Positions 11,489 to 21,896 of a DNA stretch of 64,000 nt are shown here, piece by piece (positions within the stretch are counted from its first letter, which is position 1; the number at the start of each line of letters is the position of its first letter). Below the pieces are notes generated by a model that worked only from the letters and a program-made list of their open reading frames with translations, was not told where the DNA came from and searched no databases. The position numbers were made by a program, and so were the translations under genes. Where the stretch lies: positions 2,976,001 through 3,040,000 of the forward strand of contig JAPEUQ010000002.1 of assembly GCA_027946365.1 (NCBI GenBank), written 5' to 3'. The DNA is from Kalmusia sp. IMI 367209. Its lineage: Eukaryota > Ascomycota > Dothideomycetes > Pleosporales > Didymosphaeriaceae.

Positions 11489-12121
11489 GTCTGCTGCACT
11501 TAGATCGATGTACGTAGCAGGTAAGGGGTGTGAAATAATGTTTAGTCGTCGGAAGCGTTGCCCATTTGAATTATTTGAAGGGGAGTAAAGTCTTAAAAAC
11601 TGGTATCGCTGGCGTCACGCAATGGTGGTGAGCCAAAATCTTGCAAGCCAAGTGACTATTCCCGTTTGCGGTCGGTTTTCTCTCGGAAGCGGAAGGCGCC
11701 CTCGCGAATGACAACCACGTTTGTAATCTAGCTGTCGCCACCAGGAGTTGATTAATCGATCTCGTGTATCTGACGCCCGGCCGATGGGAGATACCGACAG
11801 CATGGAGCATTGGAAAGCAGCCCGGCAAAAGTTGCTCGATACCAGACGGCGCACGGGTGGCTCACACGTGGGGCAACGCTGACCTCGGGAGCCGCGAGTC
11901 CCCTGGGCGGCCCAAGCTTCCCACAGTAGGACGGACCTGGAACACCGCCTCTCCCGGGAGACTCCACACATGCACGCACGCTCCTTCGCAACCGTCGCCT
12001 GATATGGACTATCTATGAGCTGATCAACGCTGTGTTTCTTGTGTTTCATGCTCTTTCCTGAGGGCCTGCATTCTACAACTCCGCACACACACAATTTTGC
12101 CTACCTACACTCGCAGCAAAC
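11489..12121. promoter_or_regulatory. divergent promoter region
   Basis: 633 nt separate the phosphoglucomutase and desaturase start codons, which face away from each other, so both promoters lie here. The plus-strand segment just before the desaturase ATG is pyrimidine- and CA-rich, as in many fungal 5' leaders. No supported ORF. Confidence 0.4.
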
Positions 12122-13873
12122 ATGGCCGCCCAGACGCAGCGAAAGACGAAGATATTCCACCGCCGAGAGATCGAAGCCCTGATTGCTGATGGCCGCTCCA
12201 TTGTGATTGTGGACAACAAGGTGTTGAAGGTAGATGCATGGCTGCCATATCATCCTGGCGGGGACAAAGCTATCCAGCACATGGTCGGTCGCGATGCTAC
12301 CGACGAGGTCCAGCGGTACCTTCCCCCTCCACGCCCGCGTCTTCGTCGCTGACATGTGCAACCCAGCTTCCACTCGGCACAAACGCTTGAGCTCACCAAT
12401 CGCTACCAAATTGGCCGTATCGAGGGCCGCTGGCTTAACTTTATACCTCCAATCCAGGGAGGAAAGTTCAGGACGCAGGAAGAGCTCGACAAGCTGTCCG
12501 AGGAAGAATACATTGAGTCCTGCTCCTCAGAGCAAGAGTCCGTCAGCACAGCGTCTTCGGCAGCGCAAAGTCCCATCTTCGAGCCGGCAGACCAGCCCCC
12601 GTCCGCCCTTCGCAAGCGAAACGCCACCAATGTTCCTCGATCGCCCTCGTCTACGTCCGTGTCGTCTATAGAATTGGAGCAACCCACAACCTCCCCCAAA
12701 ATGTCTGTGCTTGATGCGCGGACGCAAGAGGAAATCGATTTCGACAAGGCCAAATATCCTTCGCTGGACTTGGAGACCCAGAACAACATTGTCCAAAAGT
12801 ACCGTGTGCTGCAGGACCGCATAGAAGCAGAGGGTCTGTACCGCTGCAATTATTGGTCTGGGTATGGCGTCGAGTGCATTCGCTACGGGATCGCCGTTGC
12901 CTTGTTCGTCTTATGCTTGCGGTCCGGATGGTACATCACCAGTGCCTTCCCGCTCGGCTTCTTATGGCATCAGCTCGCATTTGTAGTCCATGATGCGGGG
13001 CACATGGGCATAACACACAACTTTCACGTAGATTCGACCATTGCCATGTTCATCGCCAATTACTGCGGAGGCCTCAGTGCTTGCTGGTGGAAGTATAACC
13101 ACAACGTACACCATCTCGTTACGAATTCTCCAGAGCACGATCCTGACATCGAGTATCTTCCTTTCTTCGCTATAACGCACCGATTTTTCGAGAATCTTGT
13201 CTCCACTTACTACGAGCGAGCTATGGAGTACGACACAGTCGCGAAATTCATGATCCTATACCAACATTATACATATTATCCCATCATGATGGTTGCGCGC
13301 TTTAATCTGTATAGATTAGGCTGGATCTATATTCTCTTCAATCAAGGACCTAAGAAAGGGATGGCTTGGTGGCACCGTTACTTCGAGCTTGTCGGACAGG
13401 TCTTCTTCTGGGCCTGGTTTGGATACGGCATCGTCTACAAGACCATTCCCGGAAATTGGAACCGATTCTTCTTCGTCCTGATAAGTCATGCTATCACGGC
13501 GCCACTGCACGTACAGATCACATTAAGCCACTTCGCCATGAGCACGACAGATATGGGCGTCACCGAATCCTTCCCCCAGAAGATGCTTAGAACTACCATG
13601 GACGTCGACTGCCCGCAGTGGCTTGATTTCTTCCATGGTGGTCTCCAGTTTCAAGCGATCCATCATCTTTATCCAAGAATACCGCGACACAACCTGAGGC
13701 GAACACAAAAGCTGGTTCAAGAATTTTGTAATGAGGTGGATATACCCTATGCTTTATACGGATTTGTGGATGGGAATAAGGCCGTCTTAGGGAAGCTAGC
13801 AGATGTGGGGAGGCAAGCTGCTATTCTCGCTGAATGTCAGCGTACTATTGCAGAAGGCGAGATAGGGCACTGA
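12122..13873 (+). CDS. cytochrome b5-fused sphingolipid delta-8 desaturase
   Basis: Two exons (12122-12315, 12367-13873) give 566 residues; the 51-nt intron falls inside the cytochrome b5 domain. That domain carries heme ligand motif HPGG (44-47). Three histidine boxes of front-end desaturases follow: HDAGH (273-277), HNVHH (310-314) and QAIHH (494-498), with the usual first-His-to-Gln change in the last box. A Ser-rich linker (about 115-180) joins the two domains. Fungal relatives introduce the delta-8 double bond of the long-chain base of glucosylceramides, in the ER membrane. The intact heme motif and His boxes suggest an active enzyme. Confidence 0.92.
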
Positions 13874-14081
13874 GTCAACGTTTTGGCATTGGCATAGCGT
13901 ATGGAAGTCATGCTTGGATATACATGATCGATTTGCAATGACGAGCTTCGCAGTTAGAAATACTGCAGTTTCATCCGCCTCGCTCTATTTTCTCTTTTGC
14001 TACGCATTCTTTGTAACTTCATATACAGCTCTGCATTGATGTTGACTGATTTACGAGCCCCTTGAATCCAGGTCTATCATC

Positions 14082-14786
14082 ATGCGCGCCAACTTCACGA
14101 CCTACATACGAAGGGTCAAGCTGCGGGCAATGCACTATCTTCCGCATCTGAAGCGAATCATCAACATTAGATGTCGCTGTGTAGCCTCCTGCATGTATCA
14201 CGTAATAGAACAAGCAGAGAAATATCTAGAAGCAAGGGTCGCCCGTTACCCACTCGATGACGAAGACATCTCTAGCACCGACACCCACCAACGCGGCATC
14301 GCTTGCCTCCAAGCCATAAAATACGCTTGGCGTTACAAACAGCTCCGCAGGTTCCTGGCCAGCAATACCAACGAGTACGACCGTGATCTCGAGATCTTTC
14401 TCTTTCGCGAGATACATGCAGGAGTCTCTCCGCGTACGTTTGCGCAACGACTCTCGTGGAACGGCAAGTACAATAATCAACTAAAGTACCCCGCTGCATG
14501 GGCCTTTCTGCACAAGGAGAAGAAGAGATTGATCGAGGCGCAGGTGTGGGAGCACTTGTATTGGAGGTTAGCGCGATGGCCGTGGTGGCCGGCTCAATGG
14601 GAGATTAGGGAGCTTTTGAGCGGGATCAGTCTGGAGCAGGTGGCGTGGAGGTTGCATGAAGCGGGAAGGCGCGAGCAGGAGAGTCCGGTTGTGAACAGAT
14701 ATGAGCTATTGGATGGCGAGTGCTGTCACGGGGAGAAGATGACTGACCAGTGCTGCGGGGATTGGGATCTTTGTCTTCAAGAATAG
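14082..14786 (+). CDS. hypothetical protein, first of a tandem pair
   Basis: An ORF of 234 residues with no family that I recognise. It is Trp- and Arg-rich with predicted helical character, no signal peptide and no membrane span. The segment WRLARWPWWPAQW followed by GISLEQVAWRLHEAG is repeated in recognisable form in the next gene downstream, as are FLFREIHAGVSPRTFAQRL and its neighbourhood. This conserved pairing is the main evidence that the ORF is real. Downstream of the homologous part is a Cys-containing tail. It may be a lineage-restricted family. Confidence 0.5.
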   Translation: MRANFTTYIRRVKLRAMHYLPHLKRIINIRCRCVASCMYHVIEQAEKYLEARVARYPLDDEDISSTDTHQRGIACLQAIKYAWRYKQLRRFLASNTNEYDRDLEIFLFREIHAGVSPRTFAQRLSWNGKYNNQLKYPAAWAFLHKEKKRLIEAQVWEHLYWRLARWPWWPAQWEIRELLSGISLEQVAWRLHEAGRREQESPVVNRYELLDGECCHGEKMTDQCCGDWDLCLQE

Positions 14787-15015
14787 CGGTTTGAGTATGT
14801 GAATTGCACTCAGGGACTCTTGATGTTGCTTAAAAGTGGCTCCTTCATTGCCATGTAAGAACGGTCGTCCTTTGGTAGTATTCACGACATGCTTCACAAT
14901 ATGTCTCCACGGTGGATACCCTACTCACACTCGTTGCATCTATATCCGCAATGAAGATCCCGAACCCACCTACCACCGCAATCAGACCTCTAAAATACGA
15001 ACTAAACATATCTAA

Positions 15016-15534
15016 ATGCAGCAACAAGAGCCATCCACAACCACCACCGAACTCTGTCTCTCCGCTCTCCGCCACACCCACACCCACACCCACACTCACG
15101 CCAACTCCGCATTTCCTACCCTCCTCTCCAGCGCAACCAACCCTTCCCACCGCGCCTTCGAATCCTGCCTCTTCGCCCTTCTCCGCCGCGGCCTCACCCT
15201 CGCCGACATAGCCGCCGGCCTGGAGCGCCAACGCTTGCACGCTTCGCCCCACGTGCAACCTATCCGCGACGCGCTGACGCATTTCCACAGGGAGGGGCTA
15301 TTGAACGAGGAGGGGCTGGGTGCTTGGGTAGGCTGGAGGGTGGCGAGGTGGCCGCGGCGTCCGAGAGAGTGGAACGGGCGATGTTTGGGGTTTGGGGTTG
15401 GACGAGGTGGCGCGGGTGGTGCATCAGGCGGGGTAGGGGAGGAGGCGTGCGTGCGGGAGAGGGAGAGGGAGAGGAAGTGTGCCGTCATGGGTTTGAGACT
15501 GGCCGGAGGAATAGGAGGTTTTTACAGCGGCTGA
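15016..15534 (+). pseudogene. tandem paralog of the upstream gene, probably frameshifted
   Basis: The 172-residue ORF resembles the upstream 234-residue protein in its central part: CLFALLRRGLTLADIAAGL parallels FLFREIHAGVSPRTFAQRL, and GWRVARWPRRPREW parallels YWRLARWPWWPAQW. After that Trp codon the homologous continuation (GLDEVARVVHQAG) is found in another reading frame and ends at a TAG near 15437. Between the shared Trp and the shared GL/GI this copy has 16 nt where the other has 21, a net 5-nt loss. The N-terminus has a HT dipeptide run from a CACACC microsatellite. Either the gene is broken or it has a rewritten Arg/Gly-rich C-terminus. Confidence 0.45.
15071..15102. repeat. CACACC-type microsatellite
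   Basis: A short run of CACACC/CACACT units lies within the second tandem gene and encodes alternating His and Thr. A purine-rich GAGAGG run (about 15460-15477) follows in the same ORF. Confidence 0.7.
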
Positions 15535-15993
15535 GGAGGAAGGTATAGCTTGTTTTGTTGAGCGGGGGGAATGCGGACGTGCGTGAGTCTATGTTCTGCT
15601 GTGTTGCACGTTCTGCACGGGATATTGATATGCCTCCGCGCTGGGCTGCACAAGCTCTGATGGTTTTTGTGAAAAGCTCATCTGGTGGATGTGGCACTCT
15701 TGAGACTGTGTATCGTGCGTAGTGGAGAGGAGCTTGTACATAATATTTGCGATAGGTATTTGTTACTATGGAATTTGGGTGTCATTTTGCATGTAATATG
15801 TTATATCTGCGATTCTATCTATTTTATATGATAGGAATTCTGCATACCAGATACAATGAAGCGGAATAGCGGCATGGTTCGTGTAAGCCCCTCAGGCTTT
15901 GTTACACAGGCTAATCATGCTTCATAGCCCACTCATAAGCACCGCGCCTTTCCTGACTCCCTTCGCAAGATTCTCAGCCCGAGTATTTACAGA
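15535..15993. other. intergenic, AT-rich toward the 3' side
   Basis: Convergent gap between the tandem pair and the second Zn2Cys6 gene; no gene or RNA seen. Confidence 0.4.
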
Positions 15994-17643
15994 TCATTGA
16001 ACCGATGAGCTCGGAAGGCAACATCCCTCTTTTCGATTGCTAGGCTCTGCTGGTGGAAGATGAAGCAATGTTGTGACACGTAAAAACTGTTCACTGATCC
16101 ATTCGAGTTGCGCAGGTCTGAGGAAGCCTGCTATCAGCGGGCCATGATCTTCTGAGAAGAGTGTCAATAAGTGACTCAGTGGGTTCATGACATGCCATGG
16201 CCCTCGGGCGATAATATGATGCTTGTGTTCGTCGCTTGACGTCGTTCTAAGGTCGTGATATTGCTTACTCAGACACCTCGTATCCCACGGTGCCAGTGAA
16301 TGGTAGCTAGGAAGCATAATTTTTGGGTCGGTGAAGTCGGCGAGACTTGATAATTCCGTTCGGTTGCCAAGGTAAAAGGGTACACTATGGCATACAGAGT
16401 CGACTAGCTCCTGAAGGGTCTTTTTATATTCGATGAAATGCTCCATTGCGGCCGAAACTTGATGCTTTGAAAGTTCAGATTGACCTAGACATAAGATGGG
16501 GCTGAGTGCGCCGAGGGCAATCTTGACGAGAAGGAGGCGCTGAGAGCGCCATAGGTTCCAAATACTAGCTATTTGGCAAGAAGGGTAGACCTCGCACACA
16601 GATTGGTAGGTGGGAATTGATAGGTCTATGTCTTGTCCACTTGTGAGCTTTAGTGGCTGCCAGTGATCTGGCACGCTTCGTGCCCAAGCTAGGAGCTGTG
16701 CATCAATGCGCTTTGCCTCCGCCACCCACTCACAAAGGATTTGTGGTGATAAAGGCCAGGAACTTGCTTGTTTTGCTAGCTGCGTATAAGTAGCCTGAAA
16801 CTCAGCGACGGAAGCCCCTATCGCATCAAGTGCCGTGCTCGGGTTATTTGGCACTGCTGTCAATACTTTGCTCTCGGTCCATGAGTAAACCCCGCCCTGT
16901 AATGGCCTTTTCTGGCGCATCGCCGAAGAGATCTCGATGTGAAGGATGAACCGTCGAATATGTGCGCTGATCGTACTATCGACGTAGTCTGAATCGGCAA
17001 ACGGGAGCAAAGATACCGCGCCGTTGTGGTGTATCGGCGTGGCGGAGCGAAGACCGTATACAGCGGCAATGTTGTCGTACAACTGCAGAACCAATACAGC
17101 TAATACCGTTGCTGGCTTGCCCCGTTCATTTTCATCTTGTAGTGCACCCCGTAGACAAGCAACGGCCTGAGTATAAGACTTCCGTGACAATTGGAAGCCA
17201 CCAGAGGTACCAGAGCCATGGCGCCACACGTATAGTATTTCTGAAGCTATAGCCAATACGGCAAGTGAAAGCGCAGAGCCCTGCCGCTGCGAACAATAGA
17301 CTGGAACTAGCATCTCAAAGAAACCACGCGCGGAGCCTATGTCGCGACCCATGCTGGCGTAATGTCCAAGGAAGAACGGCACGGCGATGTCGGGCTCGGG
17401 GAGCGGACGTAGAGGAGGCACAGCTGTCCGGTTCTGAGAATTGTCAACGGTTCCTCCCGGAACAATTGCGGTATTGAACTTGTAGTTCTGGTCTTTGAAC
17501 TTCAATCTGGTGGATCTCGCTTTGTAGCCTCCGCAATGAAGCCCGAGGCGCTCACAAGATCGGCACTTAGGTTTTGCTTCGTCACATTTGACGCGTCGTT
17601 CCTTGCACGTAACGCAGCCTCTAGAGCGTCCGCGGTTGACCAT
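15994..17643 (-). CDS. Zn2Cys6 transcription factor (fungal_trans_2 type)
   Basis: A single exon of 549 residues. The zinc cluster is at the extreme N-terminus, with Cys at 10, 13, 20, 27, 30 and 37 and basic residues ERR and K between, as in GAL4-type factors. The body resembles the fungal_trans_2 (PF11951) regulatory domain, with an SYTQAVACLRGAL segment followed by TVLAVLVLQLYD and a HHNGAVSLL segment. The start ATG at 17641-17643 lies seven codons before the basic/Cys region. It faces away from a secreted alpha/beta hydrolase across a 523-nt shared upstream region, so the hydrolase and adjacent GST-like gene are plausible targets. Confidence 0.88.
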   Translation of the reverse strand: MVNRGRSRGCVTCKERRVKCDEAKPKCRSCERLGLHCGGYKARSTRLKFKDQNYKFNTAIVPGGTVDNSQNRTAVPPLRPLPEPDIAVPFFLGHYASMGRDIGSARGFFEMLVPVYCSQRQGSALSLAVLAIASEILYVWRHGSGTSGGFQLSRKSYTQAVACLRGALQDENERGKPATVLAVLVLQLYDNIAAVYGLRSATPIHHNGAVSLLPFADSDYVDSTISAHIRRFILHIEISSAMRQKRPLQGGVYSWTESKVLTAVPNNPSTALDAIGASVAEFQATYTQLAKQASSWPLSPQILCEWVAEAKRIDAQLLAWARSVPDHWQPLKLTSGQDIDLSIPTYQSVCEVYPSCQIASIWNLWRSQRLLLVKIALGALSPILCLGQSELSKHQVSAAMEHFIEYKKTLQELVDSVCHSVPFYLGNRTELSSLADFTDPKIMLPSYHSLAPWDTRCLSKQYHDLRTTSSDEHKHHIIARGPWHVMNPLSHLLTLFSEDHGPLIAGFLRPAQLEWISEQFLRVTTLLHLPPAEPSNRKEGCCLPSSSVQ

Positions 17644-18166
17644 GGCGACAGCGATGGCACCAAAACGAGCGATGTTGTTGCGATAAGTTGATTATACCTA
17701 GGCAAGCGTCATGTTACTCCTATAAACTTGCTCTGTGCTCCGCCACGCTGCATATGCGGTCCAGTCGGAATCCGGCAATGACTTAATGTTGCAGTGTAGT
17801 TTCAATGCTGATCTGGTAAAAGCGGCAAGAGTGGCATCTTAGTCCATGTAGAGATGCCTATTAGATTTGTATTATTGTTAGTGTGTACCTAATACGGTCT
17901 TAGGCCATAGCCTAGCTAGGTACGCATCCTCACCACCAATCATCAGGCTCTATCGCAAAAGTTTTGCTCAATGTAGCCTAGCTTCGTAGTTTCCAATCCT
18001 TGGGAATTTGATTGCACATCGTTCGTTACGATATCTCTGAGAGCAGGAGCTGAGGTATAAGTAGAGTAGAATTGCCCAGGCCGAAAGTTCATCAAGCGTA
18101 AGCTCATTCCACGAGCAACAAGGTGTCGAGCATACGGGGCACTACTACTCTCGTCTATATTTCACC
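17644..18166. promoter_or_regulatory. divergent promoter of regulator and hydrolase
   Basis: 523 nt lie between two outward-facing start codons. A TATA-like GGTATAAGTA occurs near 18053-18062, about 105 nt before the hydrolase ATG. No ORF supported. Confidence 0.4.
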
Positions 18167-19468
18167 ATGAAACTTTCCGTCTGTGCCAGCCTTTCTTTAG
18201 CTGCTTTGATGCATTATCGTCAAGCAGCTGCGGCCAACAACACTGTAGTTTATCCCACACTGCAGCTAAGCACGGACTCTGCGTTCAACTTTCAATTTCT
18301 GATTGCCCTCGGCGACGCCCTCTCCGGAGGGTCGGATATCACTCCTGTCCTTGGGGCTGCCAAAACCATCAAAGCGGGAGACTTCGCTTCTTATAGCGAG
18401 CAGTTCTATACACTTGCTAACTACACCAAAGCCCAAGCGGAAAGCCCGGATAACGCCTATGACCCCATCAATGTTAGAGATACTTGGTTCTCTGCGGCTC
18501 AATACTTTCGACGAGCCGACTTCTACCTTCACGACAACTGGAGCAATCCGCTAATAAATATCCTCTGGTTGGAGCAGACTGCAGCTTTCGACAAGGCGCT
18601 AGCTGCGTTGCCTATTCCTGGTCAGCGAGTCCGTATCCCAGCTACCGAAGGTAACTTCACCATTGAGGCCATCTGGTACGCAGCATCCGAGAATGCAGAT
18701 CGCAAACTGCCAACATTGGTCATTGGGAATGGCTATGACGCTGCACAAGAAGACTCCTACCACTACTTCGTTGCGCCCGCCTTAGCTCGAGGGTGGAATT
18801 GCATAACTTATGAAGGTCCGGGGCAGCCTACTGTGCGCCGAGACCAGAATGTTGGTTTCATTCCGGAATGGGAGCACGTGGTCAGCCCTGTAGTGGACTA
18901 TGTTCTCTCGGAGAAGTCGCAGGCGGTAGATGAAGGCCGGCTTGCTCTCATCGGAAACTCTTTCGGCGGCTTTCTGGCTGCCCGAGCTGCAGCCTTCGAA
19001 GACCGACTGTCAGCGGCAGTTCTCATCGACGGCGTCTGGGACACCTACGCGGCATTCTCAGCGCTACTTGCCTCTGAGCTTCTGGCCATTTTCGAAGCGG
19101 GTAATTACACGGATTTCGACGATGAAGTTCTTTCGCTACGGAAAGCCGGAAGGCTCTCCACTAACGTTGCCTGGGGCCTAGACCAAGGCCTATGGTCATT
19201 CTACACTCACTCGCCCTCTGATTTCTTCACGCAATCTAAACAATTTCGACTGGAGGATGTTGTTGACAAGATCAACATGCCCGTGTTCGTCGGAGACGCT
19301 GAGTATGAACCCTTCTTCGCGGGGCAGCCGAAGCAGGTGAAGGATGCTCTGGGTGACAAGGCCACATTGCATGCTTTCAACGGGACTGCTGGTTATCACT
19401 GTCAGACCGGTGCAGCGCAAGAGTTGTCAAGGACTATATTTGCGTGGTTAAACAAGACGCTCGGATAA
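18167..19468 (+). CDS. secreted alpha/beta hydrolase, AYG1-like
   Basis: A single exon of 433 residues starts with a signal peptide-like sequence: Lys-containing start, hydrophobic core, Ala-rich end near residue 23. The nucleophile elbow is GNSFGG (263-268, Ser265), His411 lies in an AGYHCQ context near the C-terminus, and an acidic residue in VFVGDAEYEPF is a candidate third member of the triad. The segment YEGPGQPTVRRDQNVGF is typical of fungal AYG1/dihydropseudooxynicotine-hydrolase-like enzymes, some of which shorten or hydrolyse polyketides. No polyketide synthase lies in the window. Several N-glycosylation sequons support secretion. The true substrate is unknown. Confidence 0.85.
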   Translation: MKLSVCASLSLAALMHYRQAAAANNTVVYPTLQLSTDSAFNFQFLIALGDALSGGSDITPVLGAAKTIKAGDFASYSEQFYTLANYTKAQAESPDNAYDPINVRDTWFSAAQYFRRADFYLHDNWSNPLINILWLEQTAAFDKALAALPIPGQRVRIPATEGNFTIEAIWYAASENADRKLPTLVIGNGYDAAQEDSYHYFVAPALARGWNCITYEGPGQPTVRRDQNVGFIPEWEHVVSPVVDYVLSEKSQAVDEGRLALIGNSFGGFLAARAAAFEDRLSAAVLIDGVWDTYAAFSALLASELLAIFEAGNYTDFDDEVLSLRKAGRLSTNVAWGLDQGLWSFYTHSPSDFFTQSKQFRLEDVVDKINMPVFVGDAEYEPFFAGQPKQVKDALGDKATLHAFNGTAGYHCQTGAAQELSRTIFAWLNKTLG

Positions 19469-19869
19469 TCTAGGACCGTTTCGTCCCGAGGTCTGTTTAG
19501 ATAGTGAATAAAAACATTGGTGGCAATGGTTCAAGTGTATGCTAGGGCTATGTATCTTCAAGTTCTGATAGATTCAATGGTACTGCACGTTTGTGCTTGG
19601 TAAATGGAAGGTTTTGGGGTCGATACTTTTCCAATATGATTAAAAGGAACTATTTTCATGGTACGTACCATACCATGACATCAAAATGAATGTAATGCTC
19701 CGATATCTATCCGCATCACGTGATTTTAAAAAGTGTCCGTATACGAGCGAGCACTGCGCTCCTACAAGTTAATGACAGTATAAAGAGACCATGACGACTC
19801 GCTATATTCTCTATAAGTATTTTCAACACTCGATTTAATTGCTTGGCCTTTTGAACGACTTCGAGCGTA
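19469..19869. other. intergenic between hydrolase and GST-like gene
   Basis: 401 nt on the plus strand, presumably hydrolase terminator plus GST promoter. A near-palindromic CATGGTACGTACCATACCATG lies at about 19658-19678. Confidence 0.35.
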
Positions 19870-20631
19870 ATGGCGCGAAGAGAAGACCCATCTTACATCT
19901 TATGGACCAGCGACTGGCTCCTCTATCCTCGTCGTGTCGAGATTTATCTACGAGAAAAAAAGCTTCCATTGAACATTGGGCTCGTGCGCGTCCCAATCTC
20001 TTTCGATGAGCAAGGAAAGCTGTGCACTCCATATGGCCTCCCAGAAGTCCCCGGCCATGTCCATACCTTTCCAGCTTTGTGCGTGAGGACACAAACCCAA
20101 GAGCCAGACCACTTTATCTACGAATCGACCGCCATTATAGAGTACTTCGAAGACGTGTTTCCGGAACCCAGTATGCGTGGCTTCACTTCTGAGCAGCGCG
20201 CCCGGGTACGCGACCTGATCAGCTTGGCTAACGGAGTCAACCTTTGGAATGAGGTGTGGATGTACAATTGTAGAGCACTTTGCCAGCCAAGGATGGAGCA
20301 TGGGCAACTTGAGGGTGCGGCAAAATGGGGAGAGCAAAGGGCACATGGTCTGTTGTCGAGGATTGAAGAGTGGGCTGAAAGGTGGGCAGGTCAGGATGGC
20401 AGTGTGAACGAGGCCAAGTGGCTTGCTGGTACAAAAGAGCCTACAACTGCAGATTGCATGCTGTTATCTACGATCGGCTTTATGGATTATTTCTATGGGG
20501 TGGATTTGTTGACTGGACATACGATGCTACTGAAGTGGAAGGCGTTATGGGAGGGGAGGGAAAGCGCTGAGGTGGCGAGTTATCCGCCTAGCGCAATGGT
20601 GGAGATGGCGAGAAAGGTTTCAGACGTGTAG
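19870..20631 (+). CDS. glutathione S-transferase-like protein
   Basis: A single exon of 253 residues. The N-terminal third has a thioredoxin-like GST fold: a beta strand with YPRRVEIYL, a proline turn before the third strand (FPALCV) and the glutathione gamma-glutamyl contact YESTAIIEYFED. The C-terminal part is helical with an acidic GST_C pattern. GSTs conjugate glutathione to electrophiles or act as isomerases and ligandins in the cytosol. Its position beside a regulator and hydrolase may indicate a small detoxification or secondary-metabolite set, but no biosynthetic enzyme is present to confirm that. Confidence 0.8.
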   Translation: MARREDPSYILWTSDWLLYPRRVEIYLREKKLPLNIGLVRVPISFDEQGKLCTPYGLPEVPGHVHTFPALCVRTQTQEPDHFIYESTAIIEYFEDVFPEPSMRGFTSEQRARVRDLISLANGVNLWNEVWMYNCRALCQPRMEHGQLEGAAKWGEQRAHGLLSRIEEWAERWAGQDGSVNEAKWLAGTKEPTTADCMLLSTIGFMDYFYGVDLLTGHTMLLKWKALWEGRESAEVASYPPSAMVEMARKVSDV

Positions 20632-21158
20632 ATTGTACAGCTCAGTACTAGGGGGCTTCAAGTTGGACTACTTACGTGGTCTCGAGTACTATTTAAATGT
20701 TTGGTGGTAGGGTCGGCAGTAATAGCTCAAGTGTGGGTGAGGCCTGCATTTTTCGAAGCTTGACAACTGAGATAATACCAGTAGTTCACGAAATGAAGTA
20801 TGAAAATCATAGTCAGACAGTGTTAAGAAATCGATTTGAAGCTTATCGACAAGCGCACGATTTGAATGCGGCATACTCGTACCCATATGAGGGTAGTCTG
20901 TATCACACGTGTAACCCTTCTATTCCAATGACGTGTTGTATTGACTTGCATTTCAGAGGCATTGGTAGGATTGAATTTCGATAGCGCTCATGTGATGGGA
21001 GAGGCCAACGGCGCAGTGAGCGCTGTAGATTGGCTGCACAGGAGTGGTGACGACATCATTCTGTGCTTTCAATAGATGAAATTACTACAACACCTCTTTA
21101 TTGCTAACCATTGAACGCAAACATTTTTCGACTACTTAGAGATACAACACAATTCGCG
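20632..21158. other. intergenic, no gene seen
   Basis: 527 nt between the GST-like gene and the lipocalin-like pseudogene; only short ORFs without family features. Confidence 0.4.
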
Positions 21159-21701
21159 ATGGCAGTACCTCGCGAGAAAACTCTTCAATCTCTTTCCGGG
21201 AGATGGAAGCTGAATAAGGCACTTTCCGATGACTACACGTCGGTTTTGGCGATGCAGGGTGTGAACATACTCATTCGCAAAGCTGCGTCTACTGCAGCGG
21301 TTCATTAAGATATAATGTAGCCAGACGCGCAACATATCAAGGCAGCACAATCATTTACCGCTGGCAAGATTCCAGGTACGACTGAACAGTACACCCTGGA
21401 TTGGGAATGGCGGAGCAATGAAGACCCTTTGTTTGGGGAAGTTCAAGGCCGTAGCCAATGCCTGGACGTGAAAGAAGCAAAGATTTTGGGAATTGGCGAC
21501 CGCGAGTGGATTGAAGGAGATAGCGAGGGGAAGTTAATCCACGCCGAGGGTAAAGCGGCAGATGGGAAGTGGGAGGCGAAGCATCTATGGGGATTTGAGA
21601 TCATTGATGGAGAACGAAAGCATACGAGACGCGCGTGGGTGAAGAGTAATGAAGGTGACGAGCTGAGAGTCAAGATGGTGTACGACTTCGAGGACTATTG
21701 A
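21159..21701 (+). pseudogene. fungal lipocalin-like protein, two in-frame stops
   Basis: Translation from ATG 21159 gives LQSLSGRWKLNKALSDD, characteristic of a small fungal lipocalin/FABP-like family of about 170-180 residues. The same frame continues to a natural TGA at 21699-21701 with YTLDWEWRSNEDPLFGE, AEGKAADGKWEAKHLWGFE and a final VKMVYDFE. It is interrupted only by TAA at 21306-21308 and TAG at 21318-21320. TAG sits where relatives have Gln before PD, so CAG to TAG is the likely change, consistent with RIP-type CpA to TpA mutation. The region between stops is too short for an intron. The rest is well preserved, so inactivation looks recent. Confidence 0.65.
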
Positions 21702-21896
21702 CCTGGGATTAAGGTATACAGAAAGCAAGCACCACGCTTAAATTATTCAGGACTAGGTAGCGGTACCGGCAGTGCGAGCTGAAACGTCTGGATACGATGA
21801 GTGACCTCAGCCCCGCCTGTTGGCTAATATCTCCGTCACACTTCGGCTCTTTTAATATTGAGTTTTTATTTTCGACAGTGACGTAGGTTTTGAATC

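Noticed and set aside
14845..15288. 147-codon minus-strand ORF with a Gly/Val repeat
   Set aside because: It is the shadow of the CACACC repeat in the plus-strand tandem gene.
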